In this document: positions 18,100 through 26,763 of the stretch, in pieces
Layout: every line of letters starts with the position of its first letter
Position numbering within the stretch: the first letter of the stretch is position 1
Assembly: GCF_015209505.1 (NCBI RefSeq)
Contig: NZ_JADEYC010000019.1
Coordinates: 124,001 to 188,000, forward strand
From: Saccharopolyspora montiporae
GTDB taxonomy: Bacteria; Actinomycetota; Actinomycetes; Mycobacteriales; Pseudonocardiaceae
Length of the DNA: 64,000 nucleotides
Reading direction: 5' to 3'
Made by a program: the position numbers and the translations under genes
The notes under the pieces: generated by a model
Told to the model about the DNA's origin: nothing
Databases searched by the model: none
Seen by the model: only the letters and a program-made list of their open reading frames with translations

Positions 18100-18475
18100 C
18101 GTCCGAAGTGGAGCCCGGCCTCTGCTCGCCAGAGGCCGACGCACCCGCCATTCCGCACGCGAACCGCGGTTCGTGCGGCCGCAGGACACGAGACCTCCCG
18201 GAGTGATCACCCCCTGCGGATTCCTGGAGCTCGGCGCCTCCGCACGGTGAACGGGACGAGCTCCGCCGCGCGATAGCTCTCCGCGCCCGGCGGCAGGCCC
18301 GCCCGGTGTACCGAGTCGGTACCGGCCGAACCGCACCGGAGCTCGTGCGCGCTCATCCACCGCGTGCGCCGCTGCGCGCCTCCCGGGAGTCGACGCTCGT
18401 CAACCTCGCGAACCCCCAGCCTTCCCGATTTCCCAGCGCAGAGACCCGGACGTCCGTTCCCCGGCTCCCCGGGGC
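18100..18475. other. Noncoding stretch before the GntR promoter
   Basis: No gene or clear repeat was recognised in this 376-bp stretch. Open frames on the complement are low-quality, arginine/serine-rich and lack ribosome binding sites. Confidence 0.45.
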
Positions 18476-18524
18476 TTGACGCACGGCGCAGCTGGTTGGA
18501 TAGTTCATTACATGAGTAATGAAC
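18476..18524 (+). promoter_or_regulatory. Promoter and palindromic operator of the GntR-ABC operon
   Basis: TTGACG (18476-18481), a 17-bp spacer and GATAGT (18499-18504) form a good promoter. Overlapping its -10 and start region is a perfect inverted repeat with arms GTTCATTAC (18503-18511) and GTAATGAAC (18516-18524) separated by ATGA. An AT-rich palindrome placed here, directly upstream of a YtrA-type GntR gene, is the expected autoregulatory operator. Confidence 0.75.
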
Positions 18525-18621
18525 CAGCTTACCGACGAGCCGATCGTCCGCGCGCCGACCGGGGGTGTGCGCGGTCGCATCGACCCGGCCGGTACCGCAG
18601 CGCAGCGGCGGGGTCGACGTG

Positions 18622-18981
18622 ATGGACGAGGGGCGGCCGCTGTTCCTGCAGATCGCCGAGCAGATCGAGAACTCGATCCTGGACGGCTCGCTGCAGGAGG
18701 AGCAGCAGGTGCCGTCCACCAACGAGCTGGCGGCCTTCCACCGGATCAACCCGGCCACCGCGGCCAAGGGGATCAACCAGCTGGTCGCCGACGGGATCGT
18801 TTACAAGAGGCGGGGGATCGGGATGTTCATCGCCGCGGGCTCCACCGAGAAGCTGCGCTACAAGCACCGCGAGCAATTCGCGCAGGAGTACCTGCGCCCG
18901 CTGATGGCCGAAGCCCGCAAGCTCGGCCTGTCCGCGGACGAGCTCAAGAAGATGATCGACGACTGGGGGCACGGATCATGA
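18622..18981 (+). CDS. GntR-family transcriptional regulator, YtrA subfamily
   Basis: A 119-residue repressor. The winged helix occupies residues 1-75 (PLFLQIAEQIENSILDGSLQEEQQVPSTNELA, then INPATAAKGINQLV and the wing YKRRGIGMF), with the short YtrA-type tail (EYLRPLMAEARKLGLSADEL) instead of a large effector domain. YtrA regulators usually control adjacent ABC transporter genes. Here the stop overlaps the ATP-binding gene by ATGA, and a palindromic operator lies 100 bp upstream. The ATG at 18622 (or GTG at 18619) fits the family start. Confidence 0.92.
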   Translation: MDEGRPLFLQIAEQIENSILDGSLQEEQQVPSTNELAAFHRINPATAAKGINQLVADGIVYKRRGIGMFIAAGSTEKLRYKHREQFAQEYLRPLMAEARKLGLSADELKKMIDDWGHGS

Positions 18982-19880
18982 GTACCGCACTGCGCACACG
19001 GGGCGTCACCAAGCACTTCGGCGGTACCGCCGCGCTGCAGGACGTGGACGTCCGCGTACCGGAACACACGATCACCGGGTTGCTCGGGCGCAACGGCGCG
19101 GGCAAGACGACGCTCATGCAGGTGCTCTCCGGCCAGATCATCGCGGACAGCGGCACCGCCGAGGTGTTCGGCGAGCACCCGTTCGAGAACGAGCGCGTGC
19201 TGCGGCAGATGTGCTTCATCCGCGAAGGCCAGAAGTACCCGGACAACTTCAAGGTGCGGCACGCCCTGCGCGCGGCGGCGATGCTGTTCCCGCGCTGGGA
19301 CGGCCCCTACGCCGAGGCCCTGCTGGCCGATTTCCAGCTGCCCACCGACCGGCCCATCAAGAAGCTGTCCCGCGGGATGTTCTCCGCGCTGGGCGTAGTC
19401 ATCGGACTGGCCTCCAGGGCTCCGCTGACGTTCTTCGACGAACCCTACCTCGGGCTGGACGCGGTGTCCCGGCAGCTGTTCTACGACCGACTGCTGGCCG
19501 ACTACGCCGAGAACCCGCGCACCGTACTGCTTTCCACGCACCTCATCGACGAGGCCGCCGACCTGATCGAGCACGTGGTGGCGATCGACGCGGGCAGGGT
19601 CGTGCTCGACGACGCCACCGACCGGTTGCGCGGCGACGCGGTGACGTTCAGCGGCCCGGCGACGCTGGTCGACGAGCTAGCCGGCGGCCGGACGGTTCTG
19701 CGCCGCGAGCAGCTCGGGGGGACCGCGCGGGCGACGGTGCGCGGCGAGGTTCCGCCGGCCGAACGGGAGGCGGCCGAATCGCGCGGGCTCGACTTCGAAC
19801 CGGTCTCGCTGCAGCAACTCATCGTGCACACCACCGCGCCGTCGCCGGGCGGCACGGCTTCCGAGGGGACCCGCTCATGA
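18978..19880 (+). CDS. ABC transporter ATP-binding protein
   Basis: A 300-residue nucleotide-binding subunit. Walker A is GRNGAGKT (residues 37-44), Walker B LTFFDEPYLGLD, and the switch histidine is in STHLIDE. The signature motif is degenerate (LSRGM instead of LSGGQ), as often seen in YtrB/EcsA-like exporters. A C-terminal extension of about 80 residues follows the ATPase core. It starts inside the stop of the GntR gene and its own stop overlaps the permease start by 4 bp, so the three genes are one coupled operon. The substrate is unknown; YtrA-linked transporters often answer to cell-wall stress. Confidence 0.92.
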   Translation: MSTALRTRGVTKHFGGTAALQDVDVRVPEHTITGLLGRNGAGKTTLMQVLSGQIIADSGTAEVFGEHPFENERVLRQMCFIREGQKYPDNFKVRHALRAAAMLFPRWDGPYAEALLADFQLPTDRPIKKLSRGMFSALGVVIGLASRAPLTFFDEPYLGLDAVSRQLFYDRLLADYAENPRTVLLSTHLIDEAADLIEHVVAIDAGRVVLDDATDRLRGDAVTFSGPATLVDELAGGRTVLRREQLGGTARATVRGEVPPAEREAAESRGLDFEPVSLQQLIVHTTAPSPGGTASEGTRS

Positions 19881-20566
19881 ACCGCGTGCTCAACATCGCC
19901 CGCGTCCAACTGCTGACCCCGGTCAGCTCGATCGCGCTGCCATGGCTGATCCTGGCGCTGTCGATGGCGATCAACCTCGCGATCTTCGCGCTGCTTCGGG
20001 ACGAGGAGTCGGCAACCACGGGCGGATTGTCCACATTGTACATATTCGTGTTCGTCGCCGCGCTGATGATCGTCCGCGAGCACTTCCCGTTCTCCCTGGG
20101 GCTCAGCGTCACCCGCCGCATGTTCTTCGCGGCGACCGCCGGCCGCGCCGTGGCCGAGGCGCTGGTCTACGGCGCGGTGCTGCTCGTCCTGGCGCTGATC
20201 GAACGCGCCACCGGCGGCTGGGGCGTGCAGATGACCTTCTTCGACCTGCCGTACCTGCAGGAGCTCGGCCCGGTGCTGCGACTGCTGAGCTACGCGGGAC
20301 CGCTGCTGCTCATGTCGTTCCTGGGCATCTTCATCGGCACGCTCACCAAGCGCTGGGGCAACACCGGCATGTTCACCGTCACCGCCGCGGCGCTGATCGT
20401 GCTCGGTGGGGGCTCGGTGCTGATGACGCTGCAGCAGTGGTGGGGGCCGTTCGGGACCTGGATCCTCGCGCAGCCGGTCGCCACGCTGACCATCGGTTAC
20501 CCGGTGCTGCTGGCCGCGCTGCTGGCCGGTGGCGGGTACCTCGTGCTGCGTCGCACCACACCCTGA
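19877..20566 (+). CDS. ABC transporter permease
   Basis: 229 residues with about six membrane helices, for example PWLILALSMAINLAIFALL, ALVYGAVLLVLALIERA, LLLMSFLGIFIGTL, TVTAAALIVLGGGSVL and YPVLLAALLAGGGYLVL. It pairs with the ATPase encoded just before, with which it overlaps by ATGA. A strong hairpin lies three bases after its stop codon, so transcription of the operon probably ends here. Confidence 0.88.
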   Translation: MNRVLNIARVQLLTPVSSIALPWLILALSMAINLAIFALLRDEESATTGGLSTLYIFVFVAALMIVREHFPFSLGLSVTRRMFFAATAGRAVAEALVYGAVLLVLALIERATGGWGVQMTFFDLPYLQELGPVLRLLSYAGPLLLMSFLGIFIGTLTKRWGNTGMFTVTAAALIVLGGGSVLMTLQQWWGPFGTWILAQPVATLTIGYPVLLAALLAGGGYLVLRRTTP

Positions 20567-20568
20567 CC

Positions 20569-20599
20569 GGTGCAGGGCGGGCACGTCCCGCCCTGCACC
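20569..20599 (+). terminator. Terminator-like hairpin after the GntR-ABC operon
   Basis: A perfect 13-bp stem (GGTGCAGGGCGGG with CCCGCCCTGCACC) around a 5-nt loop begins three bases after the permease stop. No U-tract follows, which is common for actinobacterial terminators. Confidence 0.65.
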
Positions 20600-20720
20600 A
20601 CGCCCGCCGCGCCACGACAATCGGTCGCACCGAGAGCCGAGAAGCGCGCGAGCATCGAAACCATCGTGATCGCCGCGGTTTTCGGACGCGAACCCGCGGC
20701 GGTGATCGGGAGGAGCGGCG

Positions 20721-21455
20721 ATGGACGACACCGGGCAGGTCCGGGTGGAGGGTTCGGCCAAGCGGGTCCGCGCGCATCTGGCCGGCCAGGTCGTCGCCGA
20801 CAGCAGGAACCCGCTGCTGGTGTGGGAACACCCCTACTACCCGACGTACTACCTGCCCGCCGAATCGGTGCGCGCCCAACTGGAACCGACCGGCGCGACG
20901 CAGCGGGTACCGGGGATGGGCGGCGGAACCGTGTGCGACGTGTCGGTGCGCGGGGCGACGGCGCCGGGCGCAGCGGTGCGCTTCGAGGCGCCCTCCGGTG
21001 GGCGCGATCCACTGGTGCGGCTGGAATGGGCCGCGATGCAGCAGTGGTTCGAGGAGGACGAGCCCGTCTACACGCATCCGCGCGATCCGTACAAGCGGGT
21101 GGACGTGCTCGCTTCCTCGCGGCACGTGGTGGTCCGCGCCGAGGACGTCGTCGTGGCCGATTCGGTCCGGCCCCACGTGCTGCACGAGACGGGGCTGCCC
21201 CCGCGCTACTACCTGCCGCAGACGGACGTGCGCACCGATCTGCTGCGTCCGTCGGACACCCGGACGCACTGCCCGTACAAGGGCGCGGCGACCTACTGGG
21301 ACCTGGTGGTCGACGGGGCCGAGCACCGCGACGCGGCGTGGTGCTACCGGACACCGCTACCGGAATCGCAGAAGATCGCCGGGCTCGTCTGCTTCTACGA
21401 CGAACGGATCGACCTGTCCGTGGACGGGATGCCGCAGGAACACCCGCGGTCCTGA
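20721..21455 (+). CDS. Tandem DUF427 domain protein
   Basis: 244 residues made of two copies of the small DUF427 beta-fold. The first spans roughly residues 5-115 (RVRAHLAGQVVADSRNPLLVWEHPYYPTYY broken by landmarks VWEHPYYPTYYLP). The second spans 125-225 (VVADSVRPHVLHETGLPPRYYLP, CPYKGAATYWDL). The family is widespread in actinomycetes and has no established biochemical role. ATG with GGAGCGG upstream. It overlaps the 3' end of the gene on the other strand by about 60 bp. Confidence 0.85.
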   Translation: MDDTGQVRVEGSAKRVRAHLAGQVVADSRNPLLVWEHPYYPTYYLPAESVRAQLEPTGATQRVPGMGGGTVCDVSVRGATAPGAAVRFEAPSGGRDPLVRLEWAAMQQWFEEDEPVYTHPRDPYKRVDVLASSRHVVVRAEDVVVADSVRPHVLHETGLPPRYYLPQTDVRTDLLRPSDTRTHCPYKGAATYWDLVVDGAEHRDAAWCYRTPLPESQKIAGLVCFYDERIDLSVDGMPQEHPRS

Positions 21456-21826
21456 TCGGCGACCCCGCAGCAGTGCGGAGCGCGCGGGTGCCCGGGGAAG
21501 GGCAGCGCGTGCAGCTCGGCGAGCACCCGGGCCAGCGTGCCCGGAACCTCCCAGACGACCGCACCGGTGCTGCGCACCACGCGGCAGGCGAACGCGTGGT
21601 CGCGCCCCGGCACCCACAGCAGGTCCTCGGCGCAGCGCCACCGGAAGCCCCCGAGCAGGCCCCGCTCGCCGCCGAGCTCGCGCAGCACCCAGCCCTGGTT
21701 GGCCAGGCTGCGCAGCCCGAGCACCTCCGGGTACGGCCACAAGCCGTTCCCCGCTCCCACCGGCCGGCGCACGCGCCGATGGGCTCCGCGCGCCCGCACC
21801 GCAGTCCGCACCCGCACCTCCCGCAC
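21395..21826 (-). CDS. Hypothetical protein, tail-to-tail with the DUF427 gene
   Basis: A 143-residue protein from a GTG start. The central part (LWPYPEVLGLRSLANQGWVLRELGG, WRCAEDLLWVPGRD, ACRVVRSTGAVVWEVPGTLARVLAELHALPFPGHP) has ordinary amino-acid composition and looks like a globular domain. The first 30 residues are arginine-rich, so the true start may be further in. The C-terminal 20 codons overlap the DUF427 gene on the opposite strand. No family recognised. Confidence 0.55.
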   Translation of the reverse strand: MREVRVRTAVRARGAHRRVRRPVGAGNGLWPYPEVLGLRSLANQGWVLRELGGERGLLGGFRWRCAEDLLWVPGRDHAFACRVVRSTGAVVWEVPGTLARVLAELHALPFPGHPRAPHCCGVADQDRGCSCGIPSTDRSIRSS

Positions 21827-22002
21827 CGGGCGGGTCGCAGCACCGCCCGAGTACGAGCCTGCGCCCCGCTGCGGAGCCCGTCCACGGGGGATCGTTCAGA
21901 TGCTGAAAATCCGGCGGGCGGGGAGACTCCCGCCGCGCGGCACACGTCCGGCCCACACCCCGGTTCGAGATGCGGGCCGGTCGCGGCGTCCGGAAGCGGC
22001 GG

Positions 22003-22800
22003 TCAGCCGCAGAGCTTCCAGTCGCCCTCTTCCTTGACGAGCTTCAGGTCGACGGACTGCGGCTCGACCTCCGGCATGGAGGTCTCGATCTTGGCCGTCC
22101 CGGTGTCGCCGTTCTCCTCGACGCCCTTGAGGGTCGTCTTGACCTGCTTGAGCTGTTCGAGCTCCTCCGGGCCCGCCTGCTGCAGGAACTGGTCCTTCTC
22201 CTGCTGGACCTGCTCGATCTGCGGCATCGCCTGCGAGCACACCACGGCGCGGTAGTCCTCGGCGTGCACGCTCTTCGGGTCCTGGGTCTCGCGGGAGGAC
22301 AGTTCCACGTAGCGCTCGGCCGCTTCCTGCGCGGAATTGCCGCCGAGGAACACGTAGGCCGCCGCACCGGCACCGCCGAGGATGATCACGGCGGCCGCGA
22401 CCACGCCGATGATCACCGCGGGCTTCTTGCTCTTCTTGCGCCCGGGTTCCCCACTGGTGGCCGGATCCTGGGCTGCGGGGTGTCCCGCCTGGTCGCCCGG
22501 TCCGTTGCCGTGCTGCGCGGAGAATTTCTGCGTCGCCGAGAGGTCGTGCACGGTGGTCGGTTCCTCGGCACCGGCTACGTGCTCGCCGGACCGCCCGGCG
22601 GTCTCGGCAGAAGAGTCCTCCGAAGATGTCCGGTCCGCGGCGCCGGCATCCTCCGCGCTGGACTCACCGGCGCCGTCGCCGGCGGCCGCTGCGGACCCGT
22701 CCTGCGGTTCACCGGACGCACCCGCCTGCGGCTGGTCGTCCCGCGGCTCCCGAGGCTCGTCCGAGCCTTCCTGGCCGGGTCCCTGGGGTGGAGAGGTCAT
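22003..22800 (-). CDS. Membrane-anchored protein with acidic disordered N terminus
   Basis: 265 residues in three parts: a cytoplasmic Pro/Glu/Ser/Ala-rich disordered region (1-125), one membrane helix after GRKKSKKP (AVIIGVVAAAVIILGGAGAAAYVFL), and an outside domain of about 110 residues (SAQEAAERYVELSSRETQDPK ... VKEEGDWKLCG) like the DUF4878/NTF2-like extracellular folds of actinobacterial lipoproteins. The domain has two cysteines (VVCSQ and the C-terminal WKLCG) that could pair. ATG at 22800 with AAAGG upstream. Role unknown. Confidence 0.8.
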   Translation of the reverse strand: MTSPPQGPGQEGSDEPREPRDDQPQAGASGEPQDGSAAAAGDGAGESSAEDAGAADRTSSEDSSAETAGRSGEHVAGAEEPTTVHDLSATQKFSAQHGNGPGDQAGHPAAQDPATSGEPGRKKSKKPAVIIGVVAAAVIILGGAGAAAYVFLGGNSAQEAAERYVELSSRETQDPKSVHAEDYRAVVCSQAMPQIEQVQQEKDQFLQQAGPEELEQLKQVKTTLKGVEENGDTGTAKIETSMPEVEPQSVDLKLVKEEGDWKLCG

Positions 22801-22972
22801 GCTGGCCTTTCTTGGGTTGGTGTTGTCCCACTCCCATGTGTACTTGACACAGCACTGCAATTTCCACCGGCACGCGGATTCGCGATCACCGATTTCCCAC
22901 CGCCCGGGCCGCACCGCCTGGGCACGGACCCGATCTCGGGCACGACCTCGCCCGCACGAGCGACCCCCGAGA

Positions 22973-23413
22973 TCACGCCGGACCCGGGGCCGGGGCGCCG
23001 GAAGGCCGCTCGGAAACGGCGAACTCGGCCACATCGGACGCGTAGTCGAACCGGTCGGCGACATCGAGCAGCCCCAGCAGCTGGTCGACGACCCGGTTGC
23101 CGGTGACCAGCACGAGCCGCACCCCGCACATCAGCGACCGGTGCCCGGCCTCCAACAGGGCCACGACCCCGTGCGTGGACAGGAACGTCAGGCCGGACAG
23201 GTCCAGCACGACGGTCTGCGCCCCGGGCACCATGCGCGCCCGCAGCCACTCGCCGAACCCGGTCGCGGCGTTGATGTCCAGCACGCCGTCGGCCTCGATG
23301 GCCAGCACCCCGGGCGCCGGGCTGTGCGCGCGCAGCCTGAGCGTCCCGCCACCGGGAACGATCGCCGCTCGCGGCGCGGGAATCCGACCGTCGGCAGCCT
23401 GCTCGTCGAACAT
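22973..23413 (-). CDS. STAS-domain protein (anti-sigma-factor antagonist type)
   Basis: 146 residues with one STAS domain: ALEAD-like strand (VLAIEADGVLDINAATGF), then QTVVLDLSGLTFLSTHGVVALLEAG and VRLVLVTGNRVVDQLLGLLDV. In SpoIIAA-like antagonists the phosphorylated serine sits in D-S-x-G; here the motif reads LSTHG, so phosphorylation-dependent switching is plausible but altered. ATG at 23413 has a perfect GGAGG site. No kinase or sigma factor gene adjoins it. A short inverted repeat (TGACC/GGTCA) lies about 95 bp upstream. Confidence 0.85.
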   Translation of the reverse strand: MFDEQAADGRIPAPRAAIVPGGGTLRLRAHSPAPGVLAIEADGVLDINAATGFGEWLRARMVPGAQTVVLDLSGLTFLSTHGVVALLEAGHRSLMCGVRLVLVTGNRVVDQLLGLLDVADRFDYASDVAEFAVSERPSGAPAPGPA

Positions 23414-23507
23414 CCAATACCTCCACACCGATCACCTGGCCCCGGCGAACCTCCGCCGCCGAGGACGTCCTCCACGCTACGACAGATATGGCGCTGACCT
23501 GCGAATA

Positions 23508-23526
23508 TGACCTTTAATAACGGTCA
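23508..23526. promoter_or_regulatory. Short inverted repeat between STAS and VanZ genes
   Basis: TGACC (23508-23512) and GGTCA (23522-23526) flank an AT-rich 9-bp centre in an otherwise GC-rich divergent region, with another TGACC direct copy at 23495. It could be a regulator site or promoter for the STAS gene. Evidence is positional only. Confidence 0.3.
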
Positions 23527-23750
23527 CAACACGAACCGTGCGCATGGCGGACCCCTGCTCGACAGAGTCGCCCGGGCGGGTGACGAACCCGGTCGCGCTG
23601 CGCAACCAACCGACCGGACCGGTGCAGGGCGGCCCGATCCGGCCGCCGGAACGTCGATGAGAAGATCCGGGTGGAGCTGCGACGCCGCCCGCTCCGCCCC
23701 ACCCCGCTCGGAACCGCGCACCCGCGCGCGTTCGCGACCAGGAGGATCCC

Positions 23751-24911
23751 GTGCACCCCCAGCTGCTCCCGGCGCTGCTGGCCGCAGCGGTCGCCGCCGT
23801 CGCGGCCGTCGTGCTGTTCGTGCCCTACGTGGCACGCCAGCACCGGCGCCGCGGCGAGCTCGGCGCGGGCCACGTAGGGCTGGCCGGCGTCGCACTGCTC
23901 TACGCGCTCGCGCTGGCCGCGTACGTGCTGGTGCCCTTCCCCCAGGTGTCGCCGGGATTCTGCGCTCGGCACGGCACCACTCCGCAGTGGGCACCGCTGC
24001 GGTTCCTCGACGACATGGTGCGCTCACCCGCCTCCGACGGGCTGGCGGCCGTGCTGCGCGACCCCGCGCTGACCCAAATCCTGCTCAACGTCGCCCTGTT
24101 CGTCCCGTTCGGCATGCTCGTGCGGCACCTCGGCGGCCGCTCGGTGCCCGCCGCCGCACTGCTGGGCGCGGGCGTGTCGTTGTTCGTGGAAAGCACGCAG
24201 GGCACCGGGATCTGGTTCCTGTACCCCTGCCCGTACCGGCTGTTCGACGTGGACGACCTGCTCGCCAACGGCTCCGGTGCGCTGCTGGGCGCCCTGCTGG
24301 CGCCGCTGCTGCGCCTCGTCCCGGGCCAGCGCGTCTCCGATCCCGATCCGTCCCGCGCCCGACCGGTCACCGCCGCACGGCGCCTGCTCGGCGCGGTCTG
24401 CGACCTGCTGCTGATCAACCTCACCGGCGTGCTGCTCGGCACGGTCTACCGGCTCGGCATCCTCGCCGCGGACGGCGGGCTGTTCGCCGCGCAGGCGAAT
24501 CCGGTCGAATCGGTGCCCGGGCACGAACTCATCGGATTCGTCGAGTACTGGCTGCCGTGGGTGCTGCTGTGCGTGCTGGCACCGCTGGTGGGCAGCGGGG
24601 CAAGTCCGGGACAGCGGGCGGTCCGGTTGACCTTTCGCACCCGGGCGGGTGCGCGCCCGCGCCGGGCGGCCCGACTGCTGCGCAGCGCACTGGGCATCGG
24701 CGGGTTCTGGCTGCTGTTCCTGGTCACCGGGGCGCTGGAGGAATCCGCCCCGGCGCTGCCCACTGCGACCGGGATCGTGCTGGTGGTCTCGGCGGTGGGC
24801 ATCATGCTGACCCGCCACGGTCTCTCCGGTGCGCTCTCCGGGCTGCGGGTGACCGACAACCGCGCGGTGCGCGGGCCTGTCGCCCAGCCCACCGAACCGG
24901 TCCCCGCCTGA
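23751..24911 (+). CDS. VanZ-RDD fusion membrane protein
   Basis: 386 residues. The N-terminal half is VanZ-like: helices around ALLYALALAAYVLVPFPQ, ILLNVALFVPFGMLV, FVESTQG (the family E-S/T-Q motif) and DVDDLLANGSGALLG. The C-terminal half is an RDD domain (RRLLGAVCDLLLINLTGVLL, EYWLPWVLLCVLAPLVG, SPGQRAVRLTFRTRAG, and a last helix), giving about nine spans. VanZ is linked to teicoplanin resistance and RDD proteins to transport; the function of the fusion is unknown. GTG start at 23751 has AGGAGG. Confidence 0.88.
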   Translation: MHPQLLPALLAAAVAAVAAVVLFVPYVARQHRRRGELGAGHVGLAGVALLYALALAAYVLVPFPQVSPGFCARHGTTPQWAPLRFLDDMVRSPASDGLAAVLRDPALTQILLNVALFVPFGMLVRHLGGRSVPAAALLGAGVSLFVESTQGTGIWFLYPCPYRLFDVDDLLANGSGALLGALLAPLLRLVPGQRVSDPDPSRARPVTAARRLLGAVCDLLLINLTGVLLGTVYRLGILAADGGLFAAQANPVESVPGHELIGFVEYWLPWVLLCVLAPLVGSGASPGQRAVRLTFRTRAGARPRRAARLLRSALGIGGFWLLFLVTGALEESAPALPTATGIVLVVSAVGIMLTRHGLSGALSGLRVTDNRAVRGPVAQPTEPVPA

Positions 24912-24980
24912 GAGCGCGCGCAGCGGCGGCCGGACGCGGACAATGCGATCGGGCGGACGGATGGCGGCGCGAGGAGCGGC

Positions 24981-25451
24981 ATGGACCTCGAACTCGGGTG
25001 GTTGGCCGGGCCGCGCACGGCCGGCGCGGTCGTGACCACCGGCGTGTTCGACCTGCTGCACCGCGGGCACGTCGACTTCCTGCGCGGACTGGCCGGCACC
25101 GGGCGCCCGGTGCTGGTCGGCGTGGAGTCCGACGAGCGGGTGCGCGCCGGCAAGGGACCCGGGCGCCCGATCAACCCGGTCGCCGACCGCGCAGCGGTGC
25201 TCGCCGAACTGCGCAGCGTCGCGGCCGTGTTCGCGATCAGCGGCCCCGCGCGGATCAGCGGGGCGGAGGACTACGCGCGGCTACTGGCACCGCTGGCTCC
25301 CGCGGTCCTGGGGTTCACCGAAGGCGATCCCCACCGCGCGGCCAAGATCCGCGGCGCAGACCTGCTCGGTGCCGAGGTCGTCGAGCTGCGGCTGCTGCCC
25401 GAGCGCTCCACGAGCCACCTGCTGGCCCGGCTGCGCGCCACCGGGCCGTGA
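24981..25451 (+). CDS. Cytidylyltransferase-like nucleotidyltransferase
   Basis: 156 residues of the class I nucleotidyltransferase fold. TTGVFDLLHRGHVDFLRGL carries the HxGH signature (HRGH), and VGVESDERVRAGKGPGRPINP and the C-terminal ERSTSHLLARL (ISTT-type motif) are typical of RfaE2/glycerol-3-phosphate cytidylyltransferase relatives. It probably transfers a nucleotide to a sugar or alditol phosphate. ATG with GAGGAG upstream. Its stop is 3 bp from that of the convergent SDR gene. Confidence 0.85.
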   Translation: MDLELGWLAGPRTAGAVVTTGVFDLLHRGHVDFLRGLAGTGRPVLVGVESDERVRAGKGPGRPINPVADRAAVLAELRSVAAVFAISGPARISGAEDYARLLAPLAPAVLGFTEGDPHRAAKIRGADLLGAEVVELRLLPERSTSHLLARLRATGP

Positions 25452-25454
25452 CGG

Positions 25455-26198
25455 TCAGCCGCGGCCGAGGAACGGCATCGCGGTAGCGGTGACCGTCATG
25501 GACTGCACGGTGGCCGACAGCGGCAGCCCCGCCATGTACAGCACGGCTTCGGCCACGTGCCGCGCGTCGAACGTGGGTTCCGGGCGCACCGTCCCGTCGG
25601 CCTGCGGGGCACCCGTGGCGATGCCGGAGGTCATCTCGGTGGCCGCGTTGCCGATGTCGATCTGCCCGCAAGCGATGTCGTGCGCGCGCCCGTCCAGGGC
25701 GACGGATTTCGTCAATCCGCTGATCGCGTGCTTGGTCGCGGTGTAGCCGACGGTGCCGGGCCGCGGGCTGTGCGCGGAGATCGACCCGTTGTTGATGATC
25801 CGGCCACCGCGGGGTTCCTGGTCGCGCATGGTCCGGAAAGCCTGCTGGGCGCACAGGAACGCGCCGGTCAGGTTCACCCGCACCACCTCGTCCCAGTCCG
25901 CGGCGTCCAGGTCGCCGACCGAGCCGGGCGCCCCGAAGCTGCCCGCGTTGTTCACCAGCAGGTCCACCCGGCCCCACCGGTCGCGGACCGCGTCGAACAC
26001 CTCGCCCACCGACCGCGGATCGCCGACATCCCCGGGCAGCACCAGCGCCCCGGATCGCTGCCCCGCGGTGTCGCGCAGCGGTCGCTCCCGCCTGCCGACC
26101 AGCGTCACCCGGTAGCCCTCGTCGAGCAGCGCGCGGCTGATTTCCCGGCCGATGCCGGATCCGGCACCGGTGACCACGGCGATGCCCCGGTCGTCCAT
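25455..26198 (-). CDS. Short-chain dehydrogenase/reductase
   Basis: A 247-residue classical [16 protein letters not shown] (cofactor loop), [18 protein letters not shown] (catalytic serine) and GYTATKHAI (Tyr and Lys) are complete. An arginine pair after beta-2 (VGRRERP) suggests NADPH use. It lacks the common C-terminal DGG motif and ends TAMPFLGRG, as in a subgroup annotated as 3-oxoacyl-ACP-reductase-like enzymes. ATG with GGAGG. Single gene. Confidence 0.88.
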   Translation of the reverse strand: MDDRGIAVVTGAGSGIGREISRALLDEGYRVTLVGRRERPLRDTAGQRSGALVLPGDVGDPRSVGEVFDAVRDRWGRVDLLVNNAGSFGAPGSVGDLDAADWDEVVRVNLTGAFLCAQQAFRTMRDQEPRGGRIINNGSISAHSPRPGTVGYTATKHAISGLTKSVALDGRAHDIACGQIDIGNAATEMTSGIATGAPQADGTVRPEPTFDARHVAEAVLYMAGLPLSATVQSMTVTATAMPFLGRG

Positions 26199-26277
26199 CC
26201 GTCCTCCCGTTGCGTCTTCGCGTCGGCGACCTCTGCCCCACCTTCGCACGGCGCGGTGCCGTCGCGATCCCGCCTGC

Positions 26278-26715
26278 TCACCCGGGCCAGCCCAGCGCGG
26301 TCAGCCCGGTGTCACCGGCGCGGTAGGCCGTGATCCCGGCCGCCGCGTACTCGATCGTGCCCGCGGGCAGCCGGTCCAGCGGGAACCACGCCAGCCGGTA
26401 GCACTTGCCCGGTTCGCGGTTGACCGGGGTGCCGGTCCAATGCCGGGCGGTGAAGAAGTGCCCGATCCGGGCCGGAACACCGGGGGCCACCGCGTGCACC
26501 ACGTGGCAGTGGGTCAGCGCGTCCGGTGCGAGCTGCACGCCGATCTCCTCGCGGGCTTCGCGCACCGCGGCCGCGGGTAGGTCCTCGCCCGCGTCGAGCT
26601 TGCCGGACGGCAGGTGCCACATCCCGTCGTAGGCGTCACCGCGGCGCATGCTCAGCAGCACCTGCCCGTCGCGGAGCAGCAGCACGTGCACGTCGACGAT
26701 GTGCCGGTCGATCAC
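26278..26715 (-). CDS. NUDIX hydrolase
   Basis: A 145-residue NUDIX pyrophosphatase. The signature is complete: [23 protein letters not shown] (G, E at +7, REUXEEXGU), written in two parts GKLDAGEDL and VREAREEIG. It probably hydrolyses a nucleoside diphosphate derivative or dinucleotide; specificity is not readable. The GTG start has a purine-rich AAGGGGGA upstream. It is transcribed away from the SDR and upstream of nothing co-directional within 80 bp. Confidence 0.9.
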   Translation of the reverse strand: MIDRHIVDVHVLLLRDGQVLLSMRRGDAYDGMWHLPSGKLDAGEDLPAAAVREAREEIGVQLAPDALTHCHVVHAVAPGVPARIGHFFTARHWTGTPVNREPGKCYRLAWFPLDRLPAGTIEYAAAGITAYRAGDTGLTALGWPG

Positions 26716-26763
26716 CCGTCCCCCTTCGGCCGAGGGCAGGTTACCGAGTGGACGCGGTGCGCC

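Noticed and set aside
18512..18620. Short ORF starting at the ATG inside the operator (MSNEPAYRRA...)
   Set aside because: The ATG is the palindrome centre, there is no ribosome binding site, and the product is arginine-rich; treated as chance.
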